From contig QVRM01007020.1 in NCBI GenBank assembly GCA_003439945.1, forward strand, positions 1-64,000: a stretch of DNA of 64,000 bases, written 5' to 3'. This DNA is from Dermanyssus gallinae (Eukaryota; Arthropoda; Arachnida; Mesostigmata; Dermanyssidae). Both the position numbers and the translations under genes were made by a program. Below, piece after piece: positions 43,360 to 54,982 of the stretch; positions within the stretch are counted from its first letter, which is position 1; each line of letters starts with the position of its first letter. The notes beneath the pieces are model-generated. The model saw only the letters and a list, made by a program, of their open reading frames with translations, was not told where the DNA came from and ran no database searches.

Positions 43360-43516
43360 GTACGCTTTATATGCACCCGTGACGACTCTCTAACCAAATG
43401 CATAATGACAAACTCTAGGTAGATTCGAGTGGGTGCCATTTTATACCCAGGGTCCCCTTGAAAGATGCAATTTCGACTCAATGACCACAAAGTGACTGCA
43501 CCTGATTTCATTTTAG

Positions 43517-43724
43517 GTGCCTTTGTCCGAATCCAACGCACCTCAAGGGGACATTCGACGCAAGTCTGCAGAATACGTACAGCACCCGTATGGGGCTACT
43601 AATTACGGTTCCAGTTGTATTGAGTCTGCCTCATTTTCTTAACGGAGATCCCTCTCTGCGTCATTCTGTCAGTGGACTACACCCCGATGCGAAGAAGCAC
43701 ACTTCCTATATTGACATCCATGCG
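43517..43724 (+). CDS. CD36-like receptor, sixth visible exon (Cys pair, LSLPHFL)
   Basis: The acceptor is TTCATTTTAG and the donor is CATGCG|GTGAGT. The exon encodes CLCPNPTHLKGTFDASLQNT, then VPVVLSLPHFLNGDPSLRHS and ends KHTSYIDIHA. VVLSLPHFL is the hallmark of the C-terminal half of CD36 proteins, followed by the expected acidic stretch and the (F/Y)xDI(H/E) end. The first base completes the Lys codon opened at 43359. The exon ends in phase 0, which fits the next visible exon 18.6 kb downstream. The stretch between the Cys pair and VPVV is longer than in the textbook family. Confidence 0.87.
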
Positions 43725-44099
43725 GTGAGTTTTGCCATGCGTTTTTTTATGATTAAGAGCAAACAATTCTTACTGATAAACACACTGAGAGTCACAGATA
43801 TCCTCTGTGATTACCAGTTTTTTAAAAGATACACGCATGGACGTTTCAGTTTTCACTATGTGCTGCCATTGTTCCGCAGTTGAATTCATTTATTTGCAAT
43901 GTATGTCGTTTTCGTACACCTCAAAAAAGGCGAGGGTAAAGAACAATAAGTATTTGTATGACATTTTTGGGGTAAGTATATGCAAGTTGCACTTCACCAT
44001 TTAGATCGGGTACATCATCTTCTTATGGATCACGCCCGTGGTCTTCTCAGCAACTTTATTACTGCAAGTCCAACGTAAGTAGGTCCACGTTGACTACAG

Positions 44100-44290
44100 A
44101 AGGGGCTATAAGTACTGTTAAGGCATGTATAAGGCAGCACGAATTGAGGGAGGAATGACGGCTGCTCAACAGAGCAAATTGAGAATCTTTAGCTTTTATC
44201 GTGCAACCGCGTAAGGCGGTGAAACACTTGGTTAGTACCGAACAGTTGCCTAACAGGTCTTCTACTCAACCGTGACGCTGCGGCCTTGTC
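44100..44290 (+). pseudogene. Fragment of the CR1-like linker also found at 130-290
   Basis: Nucleotide similarity by eye to 130-280: a GACGACTGCTTAAAAGAACAGA-type start, CGTGCAACCGCGTAAGGCGG versus CGTGCGACCTCGTAGGGCGG, and AACCGTGACGCTGCGG versus AATCGTGACGTTGCAG. In both, a frame reads like RLLxRxxRE...AVxxL. It is an isolated fragment inside the long intron after the exon ending at 43724. Confidence 0.55.
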
Positions 44291-44383
44291 AATAAATTTG
44301 TATTAATACAAAATATATATTTATTACACAATCCAGTTAACCCTGGGAAACTACAACTGCCTTTCCAGAGAAGATCATGGAGA

Positions 44384-44596
44384 CTAACCAAGGTCATCCT
44401 CTGGCCTCACCAAGCCTACTGCTTCAACTGGCTCTCTCCTGTAGAGCACATTGGCAAATATCGGTGCTTTTAAAATAATTTCCTTGAGAGCGGCGTGGCG
44501 CAAGTGCCTCCCGCAGCTTCTATAATTGCTGATATCATGTTCCCCCGTCGACGGTACCGGTATGTTGAACACGAAGCATGAGATGCACATGGCCAC
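44384..44596 (-). pseudogene. RLE-type element fragment (zinc/RLE tail), minus strand
   Basis: CGRHLRHAALKEIILKA and EPVEAVGLVRPEDDLG resemble GRIARHSALNETF and LEPPGLVRDDGKRPD of the 40-42 kb copy. Only this small piece remains. Confidence 0.5.
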
Positions 44597-44949
44597 CTCT
44601 AACCGCAGACCAGCAATGGTGTGCGAGTGTTGTATCCTCCAGCATCATTCCCAGCTGCGGTAAGGTGATAACCTGGTTAAGGGAATAACTGGGACTATAC
44701 TGGCACTTAATACGTTAAATGTTTATGGTATGCGCGCCGTCGTTACTGAGAGCTTCTGTGGCGTTGGGGTTGTAATAATTGTGAGAATGCTGGCATTAAC
44801 TGGCTGAGATGGTGAAGAACGATGTACCGCCGGTCTAAGCCTACTATCCAGGTAACTAAACTCCACGGACAAATTCTACAAAGCATTACCCACGCTAAGC
44901 CAATCACTTACCTTCAGCCTTTCCTTACAGTATCAGCATTCCCCTACCG

Positions 44950-45932
44950 GATCTGAAGCGTATAGCCATTATCTCTGACACATTGGTTGTTAAGCCGTTG
45001 TGCTGGCTGTCTCCGGTACACTCAGGCATATTTTCAGATCCCTGAACTATCTTTACTATATACAGCGAAGTCATTGGCATGGGGAGTTATGCTCCTTCTT
45101 ATGTCGGTTGTTGAGTCGATTATGTTGTTCGCGGTCCCGGTATGGCTACTAACCGCACTGGCTCCGGCCCGCAACAGGGCGCTAATGCGCAGGACTCAAA
45201 GCATTGCGGCTTTACGGATTACGATGGCCTACAAGACGGTCAGCACGGCGGCTGTCTTTGTACTAGATGGTACGGTCCCTTAGGACCTGTTAGCCGACGA
45301 ACGTCGTCGCTTGTTGGCAGAACCGAAGAGCAATAAGGAAGAAGAATGGGAAAAACTTTGATTTTATTACAAAATGAATGGGACGCAATACAGGACGGGG
45401 TTCAAATGCTCACAGGGCATGGCCATTTCAGGAGTTACCTCTTTCGAATAGGGAAAGCAAATACGCCAGTCTGCAGGCATTGAAAGAAAGTGAAGAAACA
45501 ACGGGGATACGCCGGAACACACAATATTGCTATGTCCGGCGTGGGCTCCATTATGCACGGAATTAACCCCAGCAAGTGACGGCAGTCTTAAAAACCTGAT
45601 ACACCTTCTTATAAACTCACATGATGACTGGAATCTTATAGCTCGTACAATCGAACGTGTTATACACGCCAAAGGAGAGAGAAATCGTTTTTACTTGCCC
45701 CGTGAGGCAGTCCAGGGCAGCTAATATAAGGACACTACTAGTCGCTCCCGTCAATTGTTTAAAGTATTGCTTACGCAGTTCCGAGTTGAGTGTGGAGATA
45801 GGGACATGACTGGTTTTTAGCTGGTGGACGCCTCACACTACCGGCCCACATTTGCAGCTGAGCTTTTCTGCCGTGGTGTCCGTGTGTGCAAACCGCATTT
45901 CCAGTTAGTCTCTTCTAACAAAAAAAAACAGT
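44950..45932 (+). pseudogene. R1-like element 3' end: ORF2 C-terminus and 3' UTR
   Basis: The + strand reads VVESIMLFAVPVWLLTALAP, RRTQSIAALRITMAYKTVST and AAVFVLDGTVPLDLLADERR (44987-45310). After frame changes it reads GHGHFRSYLFRIGKA (about 45415) and a degraded knuckle ending in LLCPAWAPLCTELTP (45520 on). LINSHDDWNLIARTIERVIH (about 45615) closes the coding part. A 3' UTR with CCGGCCCACATTTGCAGCTG follows, and the element ends in an A-run at 45923-45931. The order fits the C-terminal half of R1-clade ORF2. It is non-functional. Confidence 0.75.
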
Positions 45933-46499
45933 TTTCGCTAACCACGTGAGCTCATACGTTAAATCCGGACCTTTGTAAAACACGGTTGTGACACGAGATA
46001 GTCAACCCTGGATACAAATAACTAGTTCTTTTTTTAAACAGAAGTTTAATACAAGCGTCGTACCATTAAGTATTAAGGTAGCAGAGGAAAACGCAGAACC
46101 TAATTGGAGCATACGAATGGTTAGCACCACTACCGCACTAGTTCTCGCAGGCTAAATGCTTTTAAGAGGACTAACTGAAAAATGCGGTAGCCACACTGTC
46201 ACCATGGCGAGGAAGCTCCCTGTAAGCATGAACTAGTAGTGTGGGGCTCCAATCCACTTAAAACCGGTCATCTCCCCGTCCCCTGGTCTGACTGGGAACT
46301 GCACATCTCATCAAACAGTCAAGGGGGAGGAGCGAATCTGCTACTCCTGGCGGGTGTGTTCCCCATTTTTTTCGAACACTTCGGTTATTATGTTCCACTA
46401 CGAGAGTAATTCCGCCATTTTTTTCTGCGGATGTTATGTAGGTTAAAAACTGGAGTCTTCATTAAAAACCGTAGACGTTCCTGCTGCTTCACCTATGCA

Positions 46500-47480
46500 G
46501 AGCACTTTAGAACAGTGTGATCTGGGATATCCTCTGGTCTATTGCCGCAGTAGATGCAGTTGAGGCTGGCAGCCTTCTCAATCTTAAACAAGTAGGATTG
46601 GAAGTCGCCGTGACCTGTAAGGATCTGGGTTGAGTAGAAGATGAGTTTACCCCACCGGTGGCGTCAGCTAGTTTTTGAAATAAGGGTGCGGAGACTGGCG
46701 CCTGGGGCACCCTCCTGCCATGAGTCGATTGTGCTATTCGTCTTTCTTGCGTGGAAAGTTGCCGTATAGGTGGCGGCTGCTGGTGGCGGCTGCTGGTGGC
46801 GAACTTTAAGGTGTCGGTGAGCCAGGCCGGGGTTCCGGTCGCGGACATAATAGATGTTGGCTGTCTTGATTGTATTCTCTGTCCCCCGCATGTGTTCAGC
46901 GCCGCGGAGACCCCTGTCCAGAGTGACTCCGAGATACCCTCCTTCTGTTGACAACTGCAATCTCCTAGCCTTCTATATGAAGATGTAGAACAAGGCAGTT
47001 CACCCTCCTCACCAGGAGTATGGCCTCGCCTTTAGTGAGAGCGAGACATGCCACCTGAATCGAGTGGGCAACATCGGCAAGTGCTTCATTCGCACGGCTC
47101 TGTAACAGGTCCAGGGTCCGGACCTGGATGGTGAAAACGAAATCATTGACTTAGGCTAGGAGTTTTACCCCAGAGGGAAGGTCCCTTAGCTATAGCTCGT
47201 CGTCGTATGTTATGTTCCATAGCAGAGGGCCAAGCATGGAGCCCTGTGGCGCGCCTGCAGTCACGATGAAACTGGTTCCGTAAGGCAATATAGTTCTGTC
47301 CTGCAGGTAGTTTGGTACGATTTGAACTAAAAGGAAGCGCTTTTTCTGTGAAAAGCCGTGTTGGGCTTCCGACGGTAGTCCCGGTTCCCCTCCGCGAAGT
47401 CCCGGAGGCGTGCCACCACAATGGACTTAAATGCTTTGACTAAGGGCTTAATGGGGGTGTTGCTTTTACCTTGCGACTTT
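46500..47480 (-). pseudogene. R1-like ORF2 RT to C-terminus, decayed, minus strand
   Basis: Going down the minus strand: LQDRTILPYGTSFIVTAGAP, QGSMLGPLLWNITYDD (about 47290-47200), FTIQVRTLDLLQSRANEALA (about 47140-47080), GVTLDRGLRG (about 46930), GHGDFQSYLFKIEKA (about 46610-46570) and CIYCGNRPEDIPDHTVLKC (about 46560-46510). These are RT motif B, the post-YADD helix, and the C-terminal knuckle of R1-type ORF2 proteins. Multiple frameshifts are present, and YADD is replaced (LAxVND). Confidence 0.68.
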
Positions 47481-47682
47481 TTTGGGTGACCATCCCTCTG
47501 CTTCCACAGTGTCAGTAGGGCGGCTCTCGAAAGTTGCTGGCGCGGGGTTAAAATTTACGGCTGTCCTCGTGGCGGGATGCGCGAGCGTTAGCCGGATGTT
47601 AGGTCGGGTACTGCGGTGGCGGAGCTCCTTTGGTTGCTCTCTGTACTTCAGACAAACGACGACGTTCGCCGCGTGTCACTCT

Positions 47683-47970
47683 TCACCGCAGTTGTAAAAG
47701 TTGTCCCTCTAAAAGCAGCGCCCTGCAGAGGGTCGCCTCGAAGTCTTGTGAAGTAGTGCCTTCCATGACGTCCATGATCGAGAGCCGCTGATTAGGGACG
47801 CCCGGTGGACGCCAGCGTCGACGCTGGCGTCCGGGTAATTGCAAGGCCTGGTGAAAGGAATTGGCCTCTTCTTCTGCCGCCTCTGCCAGCACCAAGCGCA
47901 TGTCTCCGCTAAGAAGTTGTTGGACTCGGTTTAACCTGACGCTAAAAGTCGATAATGTGTTTATTGACAA
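47683..47970 (-). pseudogene. Possible R1-like ORF1 fragment, minus strand
   Basis: An open piece reads RLNRVQQLLSGDMRLVLAEA, then PPGVPNQRLSIMDVMEGTTS and DFEATLCRALL. The P..RL.I.DV.EGTT..DF...L pattern resembles the folded part of R1/jockey gag proteins. It lies upstream, in its own sense, of the minus-strand RT debris at 46.5-47.48 kb, so both may be one internally deleted copy. This is a tentative call. Confidence 0.4.
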
Positions 47971-48312
47971 TAACCAAGGTGAAGCGGCGGCATTTTCTAA
48001 ACTGTTCTCCTCCCTTGACGCTTATATATATTTACACACTCTTTGGCAAGGTGGCTTTATTTAAGATTCTCGAAACTTGATAACAAACGCGTCATCCGGC
48101 GGCTTAGATGTTTGGCTGTACATGATTGTACTTGCGGGCTGTGCGTCACGCGAACATTCTATTTACGATTTCTTTCCTGGCTACAGCTTTAGCCTGAATG
48201 TTTAAACCAGAGCGAGTTATCGTCGTCATGACTTCAAATAACTTGTTGAATCTATCAGGCTGCTTACATAAGCTTGTGAACGTACATTTGGTAGTTTGTA
48301 AACGTACGCTTT

Positions 48313-49060
48313 GCGGGAGTAACTAAGACTCTTTTTCCAGCGTTGAGCGTTGATGTCCGCTGGCGCGCAAGTTACGAGTGCTGCGGGGACTTTTACACGC
48401 CAATAGAAACTTGGTCAGAAAGTACAAACTCCCGATACTTACCATCCCGAGCTCACTTTTGTTGGCGCGGGAGGCAAGGCATGCGATAGAAATTGTGTGG
48501 CAACGAATCATTATTGTCATACTGTCGTGGCCCATTTGAGGGTCGTTAATGCTAATTTACTGTACGGGGGAAGTGTGCTGCGCATTAAAACCGGGCCGGT
48601 CGGTTAACGCCCCGGGTTTCAGCAACCCAGTGGTACCGACTGGGACGCCAGCTGCCTTGGCTTAATAGACGCAATGAGAGCGGGAAGCCACATGAAAGCA
48701 GACCGGGAGTAACTAGGACTCTCTTTTAAGCGTTGATGCCTGCTGGCGCGCGAGTTACGTGTGCTGCGGGGACCTTCGCACGCCAATAGAAAGTTGGTCC
48801 GAAACTACAACCTCCCGATACTAACTTTTACGTGGTCATTTTTATTGGCGCGGGAGGCAAGGCATACGATATCGATTGCGTGGCAACGAATTTCGTGGCC
48901 CATTCAAAAGCCGCTAGGGCTAATTTACTGTACGGGGGAAGTGTGCTGCACACGGAACCCGGGCCGGTCGGTTAACGCCCCGGGTTTAAGCAACTGGAAC
49001 GCCTGCTGCCTTGGCTTACTAGGCACAATGAGAGCAAAGACCTACATAAAGGCAGACCTC
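48313..49060. repeat. Tandem duplication of a ~0.38-kb unit
   Basis: Two diverged copies (48313-48703 and 48704-49060) lie head to tail. Shared blocks include GGGAGTAACTA.GACTCT, GCTGGCGCGC.AGTTACG.GTGCTGCGGGGAC, GGCGCGGGAGGCAAGGCAT and GCTAATTTACTGTACGGGGG. Also shared are GGGCCGGTCGGTTAACGCCC and CTGCCTTGGCTTA.TAG. The offset falls from about 390 to 368 because of indels. There is no convincing coding potential. Repeated blocks of this size are often LINE 5' UTR monomers, but ownership is not established. Confidence 0.85.
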
Positions 49061-49970
49061 CCGGCGACGGGACTATCTGGGTCCTCAGCTGCCCTTCACA
49101 TCTGTGGATCCACCCTGCTCTGCAGTGGTCGATCCTCCCTTCGAAGGAGCTAGTGTATATTCCGGAGTGTAACGCGGAATCGCGAGGTGATCGCGTCCGA
49201 TCGTTAGGTAGGAGTAGTGTGGCACCCCCTTGGCAAACCTCGATAGGGGAGAGGAAGCTGCTGGCCCGTCTATTTGGGCCGGAGGGCGCTCTTGTCATAG
49301 GCCAATGCGTAACCTACGTTGGCAGCGGGAGTGTAAATATTTCACACCCCCAGGGCATAGGGGTCTACCCTGGAGCCCAGCTCTTTGATCATATCGGTGT
49401 ATGTCTCGCCGTCCTTCTTTTTTTAGTAGAAATGTTGCTATCGTGCTGATTGAGCTCTTGTTGCCGGCTTTTTGCTAAGGAGTTTGCCAACTTCCCTCTG
49501 CTCACTGCTTACCATGTGGCAAAGCATTTGTCCAAGATCTTTTGAGCCCAGAAGGGCCTTGACCCTTAGCAGCGTCTGCTCCAGGAGATCCGTATCTTGG
49601 AGGAGCGCTGCATTTCTGGGGAGACTAATCGCCACTAGGGCTCTAGTAGTGGACTCGCCGTCATCCTTCGATTTGCCTATTTGGCGCAACATGACCACCT
49701 CTGTCCTCCGGCCGGCCTCGCTAATGCCCTAGCACTGGCAGGCAATGTTCTGCCATGTAGTCTTGTCTGAAGGGTCGTCTTCTCGGGCAACCAAGACCCA
49801 AAAAGGGCTTTCCTTCAGTATTTGTCATCCTTCTTTACTGCTTTTGCCCAGAAGAACACGGTAGTGTCTTTTCTAGGACTTAAAATAAATCAGTGAACAC
49901 AAATGAAAAAACTTTGAAAGAGGAAGGGTTAATAAATATGGTAAATAATATGTTAAATAAATAATAATAC
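49061..49970. other. Unassigned stretch next to the tandem duplication
   Basis: A minus-strand open frame at 49438-49698 reads RNAALLQDTDLLEQTLLRVK and LGQMLCHMVSSEQREVG. It looks helical and could be part of a retroelement ORF1, but I do not recognise it. Nothing else was supported here. Confidence 0.35.
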
Positions 49971-49977
49971 AGTTAAA

Positions 49978-50000
49978 ATATATATATATATATATATACA
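49978..50000 (+). repeat. (TA)n microsatellite
   Basis: A short TA run. A possible tRNA-like minus-strand segment follows at about 50010-50075, with a B-box-like GAGTTTAAACCCC. It is too weak to call as a SINE. Confidence 0.7.
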
Positions 50001-50079
50001 ATAAAAACGACACTGGGGTTTAAACTCAGACCGGTTTTGTTTAGACCGGTACAGTAGTCGCCGTCGCTACCACAAACAA

Positions 50080-51400
50080 CAGCGCACCAGCAGGCGTTCT
50101 ATTACTGTTCGTGGCAGTTATACAGTGTCCAATAATGAGCACTCAACTTGTGAACGCTCGTTTGCACCTATATACATTAGTTGTGTACACTGTAGACTAT
50201 ATACATGTACACAGTGGGCTAAATGCATAAACACATCCAGGAAGTCCAGGCAGGCTGGACTATCGATCAGCTAGAACCACTGCTCACTCGGTAAGCAATG
50301 TTCAACTTAGAACTTATGCAACTTCGAACAAACGGTGTTTTTTTCTAAAGAGCTTTTCACAGAACCTTTGCAGTGATTACTAACCGCATTGGGCTCCTTA
50401 CCGCTAGGGCCATAGAATAAATTAGTCAGCCTCTTCGACCAAGTTTTACGGAGCAATGCCAAACGCGACCGCACCTGACGACTGACAGAGAGGGACTTGA
50501 AACAGATAAACACCAGATACAGTAAAATGATTCTACAGAAAGAAAAATGGTAGAAACAACTACGTAACTGCAGTCTAGCTTCATAGGAAAGCATCACTGG
50601 GAGCTCGGTTTAAGAACCTGATAACTAAAATCCGTGAATGATTAAAGTTAGTGATAACTAATATCCGTAAATAAGTAAAGTCTGCGACTAATGCAATACA
50701 GTTTAAGACACGCCAGAGTACCAATGTCGCACTGTACGGCATGGCGAAAGGCTGAAGGCAAACTGCAATTCCCAAAGAATGAATGGTGAACGATTCATAA
50801 TAAAGCTAACAGCCACAGGTTCACAACAATTTTTTGAAAAAAAAAATTCAGATTATATTGCCAATCTAAATGGAAATTGGGAGCACTTTTAGCCTTTAAG
50901 AAAACCTCTCCCATAATCCGATTAACAACATCCGCCCCCATATATTTAATGAGGTTGATATGAGTCACAAAGTCTAATGTACAGGTCAGCGAGCTCACCT
51001 GGACTTACCTTACTTTACGCAGCCAGTAATGATAAGATGTTCATTATTGTCTTTCCCTAATGAAAGACCGCCCATAGTGCTGAAAAAACGACTTTAGGTT
51101 CAGCACTCTCATAATATATTGTATTAAAAGAGGACGCTTTATATATACAGATCACTGGACGTAGAAGGAATTGAGGGCGCGCACGATCCGCAGGGTAGAT
51201 GTTGGCTACCTCGACAGATCTAGCGGCAGTTTTTGCCTCCAGCACCTGAGTGTTAGTTTTGTGAATGCCAAAGAGCTCCTTGAAGCGGGTCGGGTGTTTC
51301 TTCAGGTTTTGGCAGTACCTGTGATGACAGAATAGATGACAGGATAACAGCTGACTCTATCCAAAGTCGGATTCTCCAGATATAGCGATTCTGGGCATTT
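50080..51400. other. Unassigned intron stretch
   Basis: No exon with family motifs and no clear mobile domain was seen. Small open frames here have no recognised features. Confidence 0.4.
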
Positions 51401-51409
51401 TATAAACGC

Positions 51410-53320
51410 TCTATATTCCGTCTTTAGAGCGGCGACCAAGCTTGTTATCCGTACATATGATGACTGATCGCACCAGTACGTTGTATAGCTTTAGGTACGG
51501 CCGCGGTTTTGATAGTGAAAAGGCCCGCAAGTTACAGTTTGTCAACCTGGACGACTTTTTTAAAATCTCGGTTACATGGTCTCGAAAATCACGAGATATC
51601 GAAATATACACCCCGAGTTCCTTTATTGTAGCCTTCGCAGCAAGTTGCACTCTACCAATGTGGTAGGGAATTTTGGGATTTCCCTGTTTTAGATGGGAAA
51701 CGTAACATTTGTGAAGATATATAATTAATCCCATTTTTGCCGTCCACCCAATGAAGTCCGCGGCGGCTTTTTAGAGAATCTTGTGTTCATGTGCGGTCCT
51801 CACAGGCGCGTATATCTTAATGTCGTCAGCATAAATCTTAAGGCGTACTCTCGTCGTGAAGATACGCTTCACTGAGTCCATATAAAGCATGAACATCAGA
51901 CTGCCAGGACGGTGTCTTGTGGATATCTGAATGCACTTGCACTTCATACGAAAGACAATCGCCTACCTTCACCCTAAAAGTGCGTGAGCTAAAGAAGTCG
52001 GACACTCAGAGTCGGAGACGAGGTCCAACTTCTATTGACGGCAGGAGTGCGATGAGCCTGTTGTGATCAACGCTTCCAAAGGCATTCTTTAGGTCGACGA
52101 AAATCGGTCGGTGTGTCTTGGTTCACGTGCAGGGCGATGTCGTTCAGGTACTCCAACACGCACTGAAATCTTGAACGCCCGGGCCTGTAGGCAAACTGCT
52201 GGTCCGTGATAAGTCCTTGTGAATAAGGATTGTTGTAGATGTTATCCGCAATTAAGCTATTCAGTAATTTGCTCGATACCGCAGTTAGCGATACTGAGCG
52301 CTTGCTGGCGGGATCCATTTTGTCTCCGGACTTGAACCCAGGAACTATTATAGCTTGTCTGTACAAATCCGGTACAACGCTTTCAGGGATCGTTGATAAA
52401 TCAGACTGAGCGGCTCTGCCAGCCCAATGGCCGATTTTTTAAGGAGAAGTACAGGCATCCCTTCAAGAGTGGCTTCTCTTGTCTGCAAGGCGTTTTAAAT
52501 ACTTCATTACCGCTCCTGACCTAAGAACAAGTCCATCATGTTGGTAGAGGTCCGGATGGGAGCTTACCGCAATGATGGGAAGAGTGGGTCTCAGCGTATA
52601 GGTCTTGGCAAAGTGATCTCGCAGGACCTTGGTCGCATTTTTCTTGGTCATTTACAATTAACTTGCAGTTTGGCAGTTTCAGGATAGCTAGGTCATCTAT
52701 AGTTCTTTAGCCGACGTTGTGCGTAGGAATACACGCGTTTGGGGTCGCCACTCCGTACTACGTCAGCTTCTGTGAGAGTTTGTTGGCGATGCAGGGCTCG
52801 TTTGGGATCCCATTGAACTTTACTGATATACAGGTCCCCCGGGAGAAGATCGCCAGCTTCGCCTGCGGTCTTTAAATATATCACGGGCCTAGTTCTGCTA
52901 GACTTTTGACTCTGGACGTGCTGATTGATGAGAAAATGCAGATAGCCGAGGAACTCCTGGTACATGTCTTTCAGTTAGTAAAACGATTAAAACAGTTGCC
53001 TCCAACTAAGCACAGGAGGTTGAAAATAATGCTCTCGTAGTCAGCCTTATCATAATCGAACGTTCGAGGGATCCAGAACTGTCTTGGGCACTCATCGATT
53101 GCGAAGGTGACAACGAGATGATCTGTGAAACACTGTGGCGGAGCAACCCGTACGCTGCAGGGATCGACGATGCCATCGTGATAAAGCACTAGACCAATTG
53201 CGGTGCCAGGTAGTGTCGCAGAACGTCTTGTGACATCCTTTGCTAAATTCTTGAGGTCGTTGTGCATATACAAGTCACGGAAAATCTGCTCCCTAGAGAT
53301 ACTGTTGTGTCTAGGCATAT
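51410..53320 (-). pseudogene. Decayed CR1/jockey-like LINE, endonuclease to post-RT, minus strand
   Basis: Going down the minus strand: an endonuclease end (52971-53318) with FTDHLVVTFAIDECPRQFWI and PRTFDYDKADYESI; a linker (52463-52965) with GDLYISKVQWDPKRALHRQQ and GDPKRVYSYAQRRLKN; and RT entry (52067-52366) with AIIVPGFKSGDKMDPASKRS, SKLLNSLIADNI and DQQFAYRPGRS. LKIYADDIKIYAP follows near 51828. The post-RT part (51411-51734) has YHIGRVQLAAKATIKELGVY and RPYLKLYNVLVRSVI. Stops and frameshifts between pieces show that it is dead. The family differs from the other LINEs here. Confidence 0.7.
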
Positions 53321-53349
53321 TCAGATGGACACGGCTGTCGGCTCGACGC

Positions 53350-53672
53350 TACTCTGTTGTGGTTAGGCATGTTTAGGTAGACACCTGGCTGTCGGCTCGG
53401 CGCCACTTGCGGGCGGATGTGCGGTAAAAGGAGTAGGCAGGAGAAGGTGCGAGAAGCGTCCAGACGATTCAATGGAAGCGTCTACTCGGACCGAATAGAT
53501 TCTACCACATTCGAGAACAATCTAAGGGGCAATAAATACAACGGACATAGAGAGTCAGCAAGCCACTCTACTGGTGACAGCAGGCGATCGTGTTTTCATT
53601 CCTTACGTACTCGGTTAGTCTAAGTTCAATAGACTAAGTCCTCAAGTCAGAGTATGTACAGTTCACGTACAT
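53350..53672 (+). repeat. Probable 5' LTR of Ty3/mag-like element
   Basis: The segment precedes a primer-binding site and gag. It may start near TGTTGTGGTTAGGC and end around GTACA(T). A related 35-bp motif (GGCAT..TTAGGTAGACA.CTGGCTGTCGGCTCG) also occurs just upstream at about 53310-53345. That could be a short duplication or the true 5' part. No 3' LTR is present, so the ends cannot be set by comparison. Confidence 0.4.
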
Positions 53673-53677
53673 ATTAG

Positions 53678-53688
53678 TGGCGACGAAG
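53678..53688 (+). promoter_or_regulatory. Primer-binding site, tRNA-Ser-like
   Basis: TGGCGACGAAG is complementary to a 3' end ...CTTCGTCGCCA. It matches the complement of the animal tRNA-Ser(GCT) 3' end (TGGCGACGAGG) at 10 of 11 bases. mag-lineage Ty3 elements are known to prime from tRNA-Ser. Confidence 0.6.
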
Positions 53689-53864
53689 TGGCTACGAACT
53701 GACTGACCTTCCTTCACGCCTTACTTCTGCTTTCAAGATTCGGCAGGGTGCCATAGTTCAAGCGGCAACAAGTTCACCTGCTACGTCGGAAGGACGTGCC
53801 TGCTACTACTACAACTTCTACTACTACTTCTTTCGGCAATTACAGCGCTCAGAAGAACTCCACG

Positions 53865-54905
53865 ATGGAACGAGACAAAAGCTTCATCGAAAACCGAGCA
53901 TTGCCACAGTTCGAGAGATTCAGGGAAGAAGAGATGCCGTGGCATACATATCGGTGTCGCTTCAGTGAATTTGTCAATCTCAACGAATACCCAAGTAGCA
54001 AGCGTGCCCTAGGTTTGCTAAACCACCTCTCGTCCACAGTGTACCAGAAGCTGCGGGACCAGATACTTCCAGAGGAGCCACCAAAGAAGAAGTACGAAAA
54101 ACTTCTGGGGGCCTTGGACTTTATCTACACAAGAGGTGCGTCAAAATGGGTAAAAAGAGTTGAATGCCAAGCACTAAAACAAGAAGAAGGTGAACAGATT
54201 CAAGACTTCGCGCGCAGGTTACGAAGAAACACGGAAGAATGCGAATGGCCAATGGAATTCCTGACGACAGTACTGCTAGTACAGTTCATCAGCGGTGTCA
54301 GGGACGACCATGTAAAGGATCAAGTTTTGCATAAGGCAGATACTTTCAAGACACTGGACGACGCAGTCAAAAAAGCAGAGTCAGTATTCGTGCGTAAGGA
54401 ACGGTTGACGATCAACAAGGTAATTCCTGGTATACAGCAATGGGGAACTAAGCTGCCTTGGAAGAAGCAACCGACGGCTAGTTCAGGCAGTAAGGTTAGT
54501 ACAGCTCCGGGTCGCGCTGGACAGGGCCTGATGCCAGGTCACTGCTATCGCTGTGACAAGTGTCCGCATATTAAGTCTACGTGCAATTCATGCGGAAAGA
54601 CCGGACATCTTAAGATCGTCTGTCAGCAAAGACAGCCCGGTGGTAGTTCAACCAACAATTTCAAAAAGAAGAACGGAGCGTTCGCCGTGCAAGTTCAACC
54701 AACGTTAAAGAAGACTTCAGGTATGAACTTTGTAAAGCCAGTACATACAAGTCGAACAGTAAGACCCGATATCGACCCGTTACTCGTCGAGGGTTCCAAT
54801 GCTTCAATGGAAGTGGACAGCGGCTGTGGAGCCACTGTGATGCCATTTTCACGTTTCGCGGCTGTTTTGCCAAAATTCATACCCATGAGCCTGATATTAC
54901 GTTAA
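53865..54905 (+). pseudogene. LTR element gag and protease
   Basis: The start is at the first ATG of the frame. The capsid-like part contains PWHTYRCRFSEFVNLN and WVKRVECQALKQEEGEQIQD, followed by EFLTTVLLVQFISGVRDDHV. The zinc knuckle is at about 54542-54625: CYRCDKCPH and CNSCGKTGHLKIVC, a C-x2-C-x4-H-x4-C. The aspartic protease active site is MEVDSGCGATVMPFS (about 54808), with DSG. The frame is lost near 54880; the true continuation (ITLKVANGSEVKPHSFVEVH) is in another frame and meets a stop at 54963. Confidence 0.8.
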
Positions 54906-54982
54906 AAGTGGCGAATGGCAGCGAAGTGAAACCACACTCTTTTGTGGAAGTTCACGTGAAGTAGCGCAGTATTACGAAATTA

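Noticed and set aside
48761..49298. Open frames of 108-130 codons on both strands over the tandem duplication
   Set aside because: They cover the repeat in unrelated frames and the two repeat copies do not keep any frame open.
50010..50075. tRNA gene or SINE head on the minus strand
   Set aside because: A B-box-like GTTTAAACCCC is present, but no good A-box at the right distance and no cloverleaf acceptor pairing could be seen.
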